A stretch of DNA of 64,000 nt, from the NCBI RefSeq assembly GCF_017792385.1, contig NZ_CP051230.1:1-64000 (forward strand). The letters are read 5' to 3'. The notes beneath the pieces were generated by a model. That model searched no databases. It was not told where the DNA came from and was given only the letters and a program-made list of their open reading frames with translations. The translations under genes were made by a program, and so were the position numbers. The DNA is from Hyphomonas sp. GTDB lineage: Bacteria > Pseudomonadota > Alphaproteobacteria > Caulobacterales > Hyphomonadaceae. Positions 1 through 7,536 of this stretch are shown here, piece by piece; within the stretch, counting starts at the first letter, position 1, and the number at the start of each line of letters is the position of its first letter.

Positions 1-1
1 A

Positions 2-505
2 GGCCTGCACTGGCATCTGATCAGCGTCGATGACCGCGTCTTCGAATCCGATTTCGTGGCCGAGGAAGCCAGTAGTTCACCGGCAGACCTGTCTGCGCCC
101 GCCCGGCCGAGCGCCCCGGCACCGGCGCCGGCGTCCGGGCAGCGCCGGGTGCTTGTGGTCGAAGACGAAGCCATCATCGCCATCGACATGGCCGCCGCCC
201 TCGAAGATGCCGGCTTCAGCGTCATCGGCCCGGTGGGCTCAGTGTTCGAGGCCATGCAGCTGCTCGACGAGAAACCCTGCGATTGCGCGGTGCTGGACAT
301 CAATCTGGCCGGCGAAACCTCGGCTCCGGTGGCCAGCCGCCTGCTTGCAGACGGCATTCCCTTCGTCACGGTTTCGGGCAACACTCCGGAATCCACCGGC
401 GACGAATTCAGCCAGAGCCCGTTCCTGTCCAAGCCGATCATCACCAGCAAGCTTCTGGCAAAGCTTGACCAGCTCGTGCCGGCGCCTGCGGCATCGGTCA
501 GCTGA
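2..505 (+). CDS. Receiver-domain protein, C-terminal part (open at left edge)
   Basis: The frame is open to the left edge, so the true start may lie outside. A GTG at 56 could start a free-standing 149-residue protein, but in-frame codons continue upstream without a stop. After an Ala/Pro-rich linker comes a CheY-like receiver domain: an acidic VVEDEAIIA pocket, the phospho-acceptor Asp in CAVLDINLAGE, a Thr/Ser in VTVSG and the conserved Lys in FLSKPI. This is the class of receiver often found at the C-terminus of HWE kinases or alone in alphaproteobacterial stress signalling. No output domain follows. It converges with the kinase on the other strand and overlaps it by 8 bases. The fold is certain; whether it is fused to a kinase is not visible. 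Confidence 0.85.
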   Translation, partial: GLHWHLISVDDRVFESDFVAEEASSSPADLSAPARPSAPAPAPASGQRRVLVVEDEAIIAIDMAAALEDAGFSVIGPVGSVFEAMQLLDEKPCDCAVLDINLAGETSAPVASRLLADGIPFVTVSGNTPESTGDEFSQSPFLSKPIITSKLLAKLDQLVPAPAASVS

Positions 506-1505
506 CCGGCGGATCGATCGGGGATTTCAGCAGCGGGACCCGGATGGTGACCTGTACCCCGTCCGGCCCGAACTCGCGCTTCATCGTCAGTTTTGGGAAC
601 ATGTCGAACAGCATCGTGCCGAACCCCTTGCGTTCAGGCTCAGGCACTACACCCACTCCACTCTCGGTCCAGACCGCCGTCAACACCTGATCCGAGACCT
701 CCCATTTCACCGTCACATGCCCGTTCGGATACCGGAACGCACCATATTTGCGGGCGTTCGCTGCCAGTTCGTGAATGATCATCGCCGCGTCCTTGCTGGC
801 TTTCACTGTCAGGATCACGCTCCTGCCTTCCAGCGTGTAGCGATGCCGGCTCCGGCGGGTGACGGCGTCCAGCTCATCCTGCATCACCTGTCGCAGGTCC
901 AGGCCGCGCCAGTCATTCTCGGTCAGCTTCGTATAGACCCGGCTCATGGAAGCCAGCCGGTCGTTGAAGTCGTGAATGAAGGTCTTCGTGTCCTCCGCCA
1001 CCGCACCGGAAATGCGGGAGGTTGCCATGATCACCGCGAACATGTTGCGAATCCGGTGCGCCAGTTCGCTTTCCATGAATTCGTTCTGGCGCTTCAGTTC
1101 CATCTGCGCCGTAATATCTTCCGCCCGCTGGATCATGTGGGTGACCCTGCCGGTCTCGTCACACAGCGGGTCCTGAATGGTCTGCCAGACGCGGGTGGAG
1201 ATGCTGCCGTCCGGCATTTTCAGCTCATAGGGCTGGGCGTCGAGACGAGTCTGCTCGCCGGCAAATACCCTGCGGAACTTGGCTTCCACCGGATCCCTGC
1301 GTTCCGGCACATCCGGAAAGACATCGAAGATGAACTGGTGCTTCAGAGTCGCCCAGTCCGTATTGGTCGTTTCCATATAGGCATGGTTCGCATAGACAAA
1401 GCGCAGGTCCCGATCCAGCGCCATCAGCGGCAGGGACCATTGGTCTGCGACCTGCCGGAACCTCAGATCCGCCCGCGTTTCGGCTTTGGCTGACTCTTCA
1501 TCCAT
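498..1505 (-). CDS. PAS/HWE-family sensor histidine kinase
   Basis: A 335-residue soluble kinase. Residues about 15-135 form a PAS domain (LMALDRDLRFVYAN, then an EDIT-type end). The phospho-acceptor box is ELAHRIRNMFAVI, followed by an N-box with the family His (MIIHELAANARKYGAF) and the W-x-E signature (AVWTESG). Together these define the HWE family, which lacks the usual F-box. No membrane segment is present, so it senses a cytoplasmic signal or an internal ligand. The convergent receiver gene at its 3' end is a plausible but unproven partner. The start ATG at 1505 gives a full PAS domain. HWE kinases are common in alphaproteobacterial light and general-stress pathways; the signal here is unknown. 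Confidence 0.93.
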   Translation of the reverse strand: MDEESAKAETRADLRFRQVADQWSLPLMALDRDLRFVYANHAYMETTNTDWATLKHQFIFDVFPDVPERRDPVEAKFRRVFAGEQTRLDAQPYELKMPDGSISTRVWQTIQDPLCDETGRVTHMIQRAEDITAQMELKRQNEFMESELAHRIRNMFAVIMATSRISGAVAEDTKTFIHDFNDRLASMSRVYTKLTENDWRGLDLRQVMQDELDAVTRRSRHRYTLEGRSVILTVKASKDAAMIIHELAANARKYGAFRYPNGHVTVKWEVSDQVLTAVWTESGVGVVPEPERKGFGTMLFDMFPKLTMKREFGPDGVQVTIRVPLLKSPIDPPVS

Positions 1506-1614
1506 GATGCGTCTGTCCTCGACTCAAGCTTCCAGGATCATTCCGGACAGACGTTAACCCCGTATGACCGGACCAGGCCGCAAAGCAGCTCTTGCCCTCC
1601 GGCGCGCGCGCCTT

Positions 1615-3042
1615 ATGACTGGGGCAATGCCGCAGGATTCCCCCACGCCAAACGATGCTGCCCTGTCCGTTTCGGAGCTGTCAGCCAGCCTGAAGCGAAC
1701 CGTCGAGACAAATTACGATCATGTTGTGGTGAGAGGCGAGCTTGGCCGGGTGACCATTGCCCGGTCCGGCCACATGTATTGTGACCTCAAGGACGACAAG
1801 GCCGTGCTGAACACGGTGATGTGGAAAGGTCAGGTCAATCGCCTGCCGTTCAAGCCGGAGGAAGGGCTTGAAGTGATCGCCACCGGCCGCCTGTCCATCT
1901 ATGAGGGCCGATCAAACTACCAGATGATTGCCGCCTCCATGCGCCCGGCCGGTGCCGGCGCTCTGATGGCGCTGCTGGAAGAGCGCAAGAAGAAGCTGGC
2001 GGCGGAAGGGCTGTTTGATCCTGTCCACAAGAAAAAGCTGCCCTACCTGCCCCGCACCATCGGCGTGGTCACCAGCCCCACCGGCGCCGTCATCCGTGAC
2101 ATCCTGCACCGTATCAGCGACCGGTTCCCGGTGCGCGTCATCGTCTGGCCGGCGCTGGTCCAGGGCGACAGCGCGGCAGGCCAGATCACGGCAGGCATCG
2201 AAGGGTTCAACGCCATGACCGGCGCAGACCGCCCCGACGTGCTGATCGTCGCCCGCGGCGGTGGCTCGATTGAAGATCTCTGGCCCTTCAATGAGGAAAA
2301 TGTCGTCCGCGCAGCCTTCAACAGCGAGATTCCGCTGATCTCTGCCGTGGGGCATGAAACCGACACGACCCTGATCGACTATGTGTCTGATGCCCGCGCG
2401 CCAACCCCGACCGGCGCGGCCGAAATCGCGGTGCCCGTTCGCTCCGAATTGCTGCTGATGACGGGAGAGCATGGCGAGCGCCTGAAACGCGCCCTTGCCC
2501 GGCGCACCGGCCAGTCTCGTGACAAGCTGGCGGCGGCCCGCCTGCCCCGGCCGGAATCCCTGCTGCAGGCCAAACGCCAGCGGCTCGACTATGCCAGCGC
2601 CAGCCTGCCCAAGGCCGCGCTCGCGCTCGTTCAGAAGGCCCGCCTGCGCGTCTCCCGGTTGGCCATCAGTCCGGCCAGCCTCAACGCCGAGATACGGGCC
2701 TCGAAACAGCGCCTGCGTGACACTGCCGTCCGCGCGCGTCCGGCCCTCACCCGCCTGATCGAGGCGCGCCGGAATACGCTTGCCGCGCAAGGCAAGCTGC
2801 TGGAGACGCTGTCCTACCAGTCCACGCTGAAGCGGGGCTACGCCATCGTGCGGGATCCGGCAGGCAATCTCATTCGCTCTGCCAGTACGGCTGCAGGCGC
2901 CCCCAGCTTCAAGGTCAGCTTTGGCGATGGCGATGTCATGGCCCGTCCGGACGGAGAGGCGCCGCCTCCCCCGCCTGCGCCTGCAGCACCCAAAGCAGCA
3001 AAACCGGCCAAGCCGAAAACGGACCAGGGCTCCCTGTTCTAG
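1615..3042 (+). CDS. xseA: Exodeoxyribonuclease VII large subunit
   Basis: Large subunit of the nuclease that degrades single-stranded DNA to oligonucleotides in repair. An N-terminal OB-fold (YDHVVVRGELGRVT, HMYCDLKDDKAVL) is followed by the catalytic XseA core (IGVVTSPTGAVIRDI, VARGGGSIEDLWPFNEE, SAVGHETDTTLIDYV, DARAPTPTGAAE), a long helical region and a Pro/Ala/Lys-rich tail. In-frame starts exist at 1564, 1615 and 1627 with no decisive ribosome site. I chose 1615 because the first conserved residues follow within about 20 codons; 1627 is equally possible. The small subunit gene xseB is far away at 42118-42363, next to ispA and dxs. The gene is divergent from the HWE kinase. Confidence 0.95.
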   Translation: MTGAMPQDSPTPNDAALSVSELSASLKRTVETNYDHVVVRGELGRVTIARSGHMYCDLKDDKAVLNTVMWKGQVNRLPFKPEEGLEVIATGRLSIYEGRSNYQMIAASMRPAGAGALMALLEERKKKLAAEGLFDPVHKKKLPYLPRTIGVVTSPTGAVIRDILHRISDRFPVRVIVWPALVQGDSAAGQITAGIEGFNAMTGADRPDVLIVARGGGSIEDLWPFNEENVVRAAFNSEIPLISAVGHETDTTLIDYVSDARAPTPTGAAEIAVPVRSELLLMTGEHGERLKRALARRTGQSRDKLAAARLPRPESLLQAKRQRLDYASASLPKAALALVQKARLRVSRLAISPASLNAEIRASKQRLRDTAVRARPALTRLIEARRNTLAAQGKLLETLSYQSTLKRGYAIVRDPAGNLIRSASTAAGAPSFKVSFGDGDVMARPDGEAPPPPPAPAAPKAAKPAKPKTDQGSLF

Positions 3043-3136
3043 GGAGAATCAGGAAATCGGCACCCCTGACCTCCCCCTACGGAAGGTTCATCCCATCGTT
3101 CTTCGCAATGTGCACGCTATTTGATCAACGCTGCAC

Positions 3137-3197
3137 ATACGGAAAAAATACAAGACTTTCGACATTCGGTCGAATGTCTGATTTCCTTCATCCGTAT
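3137..3197. promoter_or_regulatory. Nested inverted repeats, candidate operator
   Basis: A perfect 8-2-8 palindrome (GACATTCG-GT-CGAATGTC) occupies 3161-3178. It is flanked by a second perfect inverted pair, ATACGGA at 3137-3143 and TCCGTAT at 3191-3197. The site is about 200 bases upstream of the receptor gene in AT-rich DNA. It could bind a dimeric regulator or fold as a structured leader. It does not match a Fur box that I recognise, and the regulator is unknown. Confidence 0.5.
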
Positions 3198-3353
3198 ACA
3201 CTCACCCCGTACGAAAAAGAGCATCTTCAACAAGGTTTTGTGATGTTTTCGACGAAAGCCCATCACATTGGGAAATCTGAAATGTTCTCGAATTTCTTGT
3301 TGTAAAACTTTGATTTGAGCCACTCTGAACCGCTGAGTAGGCAGCGCCCGACT

Positions 3354-3366
3354 GCGCACAGTGCGC
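3354..3366. promoter_or_regulatory. Short palindrome before the receptor gene
   Basis: GCGCAC-A-GTGCGC is a perfect 6-1-6 palindrome ending 19 bases before the receptor ATG. At that position a bound protein or an RNA hairpin could block expression. No family match is claimed. Confidence 0.35.
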
Positions 3367-3385
3367 CTAGTTAACGGGTCAAATC

Positions 3386-5821
3386 ATGAAACATTCCTAT
3401 CTCACCGCAACGGCAATTGCAGCGCTTGGGCTCTTTGGACAATTGTCCGCTCACGCACAGGAAGCGGGGGCCGAGAAGGCACGCCATCTGGACGTCGTCA
3501 CCGTGACGACGCAGAAGCAGCAGCAGGCGCTCATCGACGTTCCGATCAACGTGTCTGTGGCCGACCAGGCCCTGATCGACCTGCTCGCGGCCGATGATTT
3601 CGAGGACCTCGGCAATTTCGTGCCAGGCCTTCAGGTTCAGGCCCAGAGCCTCAATGCGCCCAGCTATTCCCTGCGCGGCGTCGTCTCCGATGGCGGCACG
3701 CCCCGCGTCGCCATGTTCCAGAACGGTGTCGCCATCGGCAACGTCTCCTTCGCCACCAATCTCGCCATCTACGACATGGAGCGCGTCGAAATCGTCAAAG
3801 GCCCGCAGGCCACCCTGTTCGGTCAGGGCGCACTGGTTGGCGGCGTGAACTTCATCCAGAACCGCGCCTCCCTGTCCGGCAATTCCGGCGCAGCCTCCAT
3901 CGAAGGCGGCGACTACAGCTTCGTCCGCGCGGAAAGCCACTACAACTATGTCATCAATGACACGCTCGCCCTGCGCGTGGCCGGCCAGTTGAAGAACATG
4001 GACGGCTATGTGCCGAATACGGCCAACTCGCCGGACCTGATGGGACAGGACACGCTTGCCCTGCGCACCGCCCTGCACTGGGAGCCGAGCCCCCAGCTGC
4101 GCGCCGACCTGTTCATCAACTATCAGGACGACGACTCCACCGGCACCCAGTTCACTTCCGGCTATTTCGAAGTGAACGGCAAGGTCGATCCGTATGGTGC
4201 CACCGCCATGAACGTGAATGACGATCAGGTCCGCGGCAAGCTCGGCAATGACCGTGAACTGTTCTATGTCACCGCCAATGTGGAGTATGACCTGAACGAT
4301 GACTGGTCGCTGACTTCCCTGACCGACTATCGCAACCTGTTCTCGAACGAGGCATGGGATTCTGATGGCGCCGCCTTCAACCTGCTGCAATTCTACCAGG
4401 GACGTCAGGCCAATACGTTCAGCCAGGAATTGCGCCTGAACTATGATGCCGGCGGCAAGCTGTCTGCCTTCTTCGGCGGCAATTATTTCACCGTCAACGG
4501 CAAGGACGAACTGCGCTTCTCCACCGATGAGGCCTATGCCCAGTCCCTGTTCGCGCCCAACCTTGCAGGCGCCGCCGGACTGACAGTCGGACAGGTCCAG
4601 GGCGCACTCACCCTGGCAGGCGTTCCGGGCGGTGCAAACTTCGGCAGCTTCGACGATCCGCTCCAGTATTCCGCCCTTGCCGCCCTGCTGCAGGGCGCTC
4701 TCGTACCGCTCTATGACGAGCATCTGGAACAGCAGATATCGACCAATGATCGCGATACATATGACCTGTTCGGCGACGTGACCTACCAACTGACCGACCG
4801 AATCGAACTGACCGGCGGTCTGCGCTATACAAAGGAAGACCTTGCGGCCAGCTCGGTCGGCTATGTGCTGAAGTCCAATCCGTATCTCGGCGGCCTGAAC
4901 GGCGTCACCCTGGCGCCAACCCTGCTGCTCAGCTCTGAAACGCTGAACAACAAGGCCTCCGCATCGGAAGAAACCGACGGGGCCTTCACCTGGCGACTGA
5001 ATGCCGCCTATCGCGTGTCCGACAATGTGAACACCTGGGTCGCCTATGGCCGGGGCCGCCGTCCCGAAGTGCTGTCGGCCTCCGGTGCGACCTACAATGT
5101 CATCGACGCCGAAACACTGGACAATGTGGAAGCGGGGGTCTTTGCCCGACTCTGGGAAGACCGTGTCCAGATGACCAGCTCGATCTACTATGGCGAATAC
5201 AAGGACTTCCAGACCACGCGTTTCGACCCGATCAATGGTGTGTTCATCACGGAGAATTCCGGCAACGCCACCCAGTACGGCTTCGAATTCGACGGCCAGG
5301 CCCTCATCACCGACAATGTCCGCCTGCTCGGCACCTATGCCTACACGCATTCGGAATATGACGATGAAGACGACAATGGAAACCCGCTCCAATTTGCCGG
5401 CAACAGCTTCCGGATCAGCCCGGAGCACAGCTTTTCGCTGGCGGCTGACATCACGATCCCGGCTGGCGAACGTGGCGACTTTTCGATCGTGCCGAGCTAT
5501 GTGTGGAAGGATCATCACTATTTCGAAGACGACAATGGCTACAATTATGCCGCTGACGGAAATGGTGGGTTTGTCCGGGTCCGTGAGGCCTATCCGGACG
5601 GCACCTTTGTCGAGGAAGAGCAGGACGCCTATGGCATCGCCAATCTCCGCATCGGATTCGACAGCGCAGACGATCAGTGGGGGGTCTATTTCCTGGGTGA
5701 GAACCTCTTCGATGAGGAATATCTGATCGATGTGGGCAACACTGGCGGTGCTTTTGGCCTGCACACCATCATTCGCGGCAAGCCGCAAATGCTGAAAGCC
5801 GGTGCCTACATCAAGTTCTAG
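3386..5821 (+). CDS. TonB-dependent outer-membrane receptor
   Basis: An 811-residue protein with a signal peptide (cleavage likely after SAHA), a TonB-box-like stretch (LDVVTVTTQ, residues about 36-44), a plug domain (residues about 50-170, with SYSLRGVVSDGG and VEIVKGPQATLFG motifs) and a C-terminal 22-strand barrel ending in Phe (GAYIKF), as expected of a BamA substrate. Such receptors import siderophores, cobalamin, oligosaccharides or other nutrients using energy from TonB-ExbBD. The substrate cannot be read from sequence. The gene downstream encodes a glycerophosphodiesterase lipoprotein on the same strand, suggesting uptake of a phosphodiester or lipid-derived compound, which is inference. 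Confidence 0.95.
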   Translation: MKHSYLTATAIAALGLFGQLSAHAQEAGAEKARHLDVVTVTTQKQQQALIDVPINVSVADQALIDLLAADDFEDLGNFVPGLQVQAQSLNAPSYSLRGVVSDGGTPRVAMFQNGVAIGNVSFATNLAIYDMERVEIVKGPQATLFGQGALVGGVNFIQNRASLSGNSGAASIEGGDYSFVRAESHYNYVINDTLALRVAGQLKNMDGYVPNTANSPDLMGQDTLALRTALHWEPSPQLRADLFINYQDDDSTGTQFTSGYFEVNGKVDPYGATAMNVNDDQVRGKLGNDRELFYVTANVEYDLNDDWSLTSLTDYRNLFSNEAWDSDGAAFNLLQFYQGRQANTFSQELRLNYDAGGKLSAFFGGNYFTVNGKDELRFSTDEAYAQSLFAPNLAGAAGLTVGQVQGALTLAGVPGGANFGSFDDPLQYSALAALLQGALVPLYDEHLEQQISTNDRDTYDLFGDVTYQLTDRIELTGGLRYTKEDLAASSVGYVLKSNPYLGGLNGVTLAPTLLLSSETLNNKASASEETDGAFTWRLNAAYRVSDNVNTWVAYGRGRRPEVLSASGATYNVIDAETLDNVEAGVFARLWEDRVQMTSSIYYGEYKDFQTTRFDPINGVFITENSGNATQYGFEFDGQALITDNVRLLGTYAYTHSEYDDEDDNGNPLQFAGNSFRISPEHSFSLAADITIPAGERGDFSIVPSYVWKDHHYFEDDNGYNYAADGNGGFVRVREAYPDGTFVEEEQDAYGIANLRIGFDSADDQWGVYFLGENLFDEEYLIDVGNTGGAFGLHTIIRGKPQMLKAGAYIKF

Positions 5822-5834
5822 GCTGATGTCCTAT

Positions 5835-5858
5835 CGGGGCGGGTCTGAGCTCGCCCCG
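5835..5858 (+). terminator. Hairpin between receptor and phosphodiesterase genes
   Basis: A perfect 7-base stem (CGGGGCG / CGCCCCG) with a 10-base loop lies 14 bases after the receptor stop. Only a weak T-rich stretch follows, so it is more likely a processing or attenuating hairpin inside an operon than a full terminator. It may lower expression of the downstream gene relative to the receptor. Confidence 0.4.
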
Positions 5859-5883
5859 TCATTTCCAGACAGGATCCTGATCC

Positions 5884-6936
5884 ATGAAGAAATATCTCAT
5901 CCTCGGCGGCGTGTTGCTGGCGGCCTGCAATCCCGCAGCCGAAACGGTCGCACCCGCGGCGCCCGCAGCTGAAGCGCCAGCAGAGACAGCCCCGGCCGAT
6001 GCAAGCGACACCGAAGCCGCATTCAAGACGCTGACCGGCGCCCCGCCCATCATCATCGCCCATCGCGGTGCCAGCGGGCTCTATCCCGAACACACGCTGA
6101 AAGCCTATCAGGTCGCCATCGACCAGGGCGCCGATTTCATCGAGCCCGATCTGGTGATGACAAGGGATGGTGTGCTGATCGCCAATCATGACGGCTATCT
6201 CTCCGATACAACCGACATTGCCGATCACGAAGAATTCGCAGACCGCAAGAGCGTCCGCCAGACACCCCTTGGCGACAAGGAAGACTGGTGGTCTGACGAT
6301 TTTACGCTCGCCGAATTGAAGACGCTGAACGCCATTCAGCGCGTAGAGGGCCGTCCGCAGGACTTTAATGACCAGTTCCGGATCGCGACCTTTGACGAGA
6401 TCATTGACCTCGTCGAGGAGAATGCGGCGCAAGGCCGGAAGGTCGGCCTCCATATCGAAGCCAAATGGCCATCCAATTTCTCGGCGGCCGGTCTCGACAT
6501 GGTGGACCCCATCCTGAACACGATTGAAGAGCGCGGTCTCGTCGAAGCCGGGTTCCCGATCTTCATCCAGTGTTTCGAACCGGACTTCCTCGCCAAGGTC
6601 GCCGCCAAAAGCGATCTGCCCCTCGTGCAGAACCTCGTTGGTCCGCCCTATGCTGCCCTGCTCGGCCTGGACATGAAGCTGGAGGATATTCCGACACCAG
6701 GCGTCGGTGCCCACAAGGCGATGATCCTGACGCCGGAAGGCGGGACGACAGACTTCGTGGAGCGCGCCCACGCCCTCGGAAAACTTGTACACGTCTACAC
6801 CGTGCGCGATGACGACCCGGCCGAAGGGTTTGAAACGGCTGAGCAGGAGCTGACCGTCCTGATCGAAGCCGGCGTCGACGGCATCTGGACCGACTATCCC
6901 GAGACTGCCGTGACCGTCCGACAGAAAATCGACTAA
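5884..6936 (+). CDS. Glycerophosphodiester phosphodiesterase, lipoprotein
   Basis: Hydrolyses glycerophosphodiesters to glycerol-3-phosphate and an alcohol. The N-terminus is a lipoprotein signal with the lipobox LLAAC (lipidated Cys15), followed by an Ala/Pro-rich linker to about residue 50 and a GDPD TIM barrel. Catalytic residues visible: His60-Arg61 (IIIAHRGASG), Glu87 and Asp89 (FIEPDLV) and His102 (ANHDG). The C-terminus keeps the HVYTVRDDD and GIWTDYPE motifs of the family. At 350 residues it resembles the periplasmic GlpQ type rather than the cytoplasmic UgpQ type. It lies 62 bases after the receptor gene and is followed by a strong terminator, so the two probably share a transcript. 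Confidence 0.93.
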   Translation: MKKYLILGGVLLAACNPAAETVAPAAPAAEAPAETAPADASDTEAAFKTLTGAPPIIIAHRGASGLYPEHTLKAYQVAIDQGADFIEPDLVMTRDGVLIANHDGYLSDTTDIADHEEFADRKSVRQTPLGDKEDWWSDDFTLAELKTLNAIQRVEGRPQDFNDQFRIATFDEIIDLVEENAAQGRKVGLHIEAKWPSNFSAAGLDMVDPILNTIEERGLVEAGFPIFIQCFEPDFLAKVAAKSDLPLVQNLVGPPYAALLGLDMKLEDIPTPGVGAHKAMILTPEGGTTDFVERAHALGKLVHVYTVRDDDPAEGFETAEQELTVLIEAGVDGIWTDYPETAVTVRQKID

Positions 6937-6958
6937 CACGACAGCGCTTCAAAAAGCG

Positions 6959-6996
6959 AAAGGCCGGCCTCCAGAAAGGAGCGCCGGCCTTTTTCC
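6959..6996 (+). terminator. Intrinsic terminator after the phosphodiesterase gene
   Basis: Stem AAAGGCCGGC (6959-6968) pairs with GCCGGCCTTT (6983-6992) across a 14-base loop and runs into a T tract. The A-rich left arm makes it usable in both directions, so it may also serve the convergent DUF3126 gene. Confidence 0.85.
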
Positions 6997-7022
6997 TGTG
7001 CATCTGTCGAGGCGGAGACAGC

Positions 7023-7229
7023 CTAGCTGATGTCTTCCGACAGAACCGTCATCTGGAACTGGTAGGATGTCTCGCCCTCGTCCACATCCTTGTAGACCAC
7101 GGCCAGGAATTCCGCGCCGAGATAGCACTCGACGGAATCATCGGTTTTGTCGCGCGCAACCAGGCGCAGGCCCGGGTGCAGTTTTTCCTTGAGATAGGCT
7201 TCAAGGCGCAGCGTTTCTTCGCGCTCCAT
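7023..7229 (-). CDS. DUF3126 family protein
   Basis: A 68-residue acidic protein of the small alphaproteobacterial DUF3126 family (EAYLKEKLHPGLRLV, then VECYLGAEFLAVVYKD and SYQFQMTVL). Function unknown; the pattern suggests a small alpha-beta fold. The reading frame extends further upstream, but ATG 7229 is preceded by an AGAGGAG ribosome site at the right distance, and the upstream extension is Arg-rich and unlike the family. It is transcribed divergently from the isomerase-like gene. Confidence 0.85.
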   Translation of the reverse strand: MEREETLRLEAYLKEKLHPGLRLVARDKTDDSVECYLGAEFLAVVYKDVDEGETSYQFQMTVLSEDIS

Positions 7230-7536
7230 AAATCGGGCTCCTCTGGGGCTTCGGGTTCGCCGCGAACCTAGAGATTTTGACCGGCGTTGCAACCGCAAAG
7301 CCTGCAAATCAGCTGCGCGTGCCCGCACCCTCCTTGCGTCCCGTCACAGGGGTCGGATGACCCCGTCCAGGCTTTCGCTGCGGGCATCTGCAGTTCGGGG
7401 GACGAAGCTTCCCGATATGGCACAAATCTCGCATCGTTCATCACGACTATTGAACGAAATCAGTGACTTGACCCGGCATATGGCCAGTCTGCCCGACTGG
7501 CGAGATTCCCGGGCCTGCAGAAATGGCCACACGCCC
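7230..7536. promoter_or_regulatory. Divergent intergenic region with two inverted repeats
   Basis: A 307-base stretch between two divergent genes. It contains GGTTCG-CCG-CGAACC (7254-7268), close to the DUF3126 start, and CGTTCA-N10-TGAACG (7435-7456), about 80 bases before the isomerase-like gene. Either may be an operator. Upstream in-frame ATGs of the plus-strand gene lie here but give a poor signal peptide, so I treat the stretch as noncoding. Confidence 0.45.

Larger units (their letters stand above)
3043..3385. other. AT-rich intergenic region upstream of the TonB-dependent receptor
   Basis: This 343-base stretch is clearly more AT-rich than its surroundings. Short open frames on both strands encode nothing recognisable and look fortuitous. 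It holds nested inverted repeats at 3137-3197 and a compact palindrome at 3354-3366 just before the receptor start, so it most likely carries the promoter and control sites of the receptor operon, plus the end of the xseA transcript. I see no clear intrinsic terminator after xseA. Confidence 0.6.

Noticed and set aside
30..1493. A 487-codon plus-strand frame across the receiver and kinase genes
   Set aside because: It runs out of frame through one real gene and antisense to another, and its product is Arg/Pro/His-rich with no motif.
3108..3359. Small open frames on both strands in the gap before the receptor
   Set aside because: No ribosome site, no family resemblance, and they overlap each other in AT-rich regulatory DNA.
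3371..5788. A long (805-codon) open frame antisense to the TonB-dependent receptor
   Set aside because: It mirrors the codon structure of the receptor, which has clear domain motifs and a signal peptide; the antisense product has no recognisable domain. Such frames are common in high-GC genomes.
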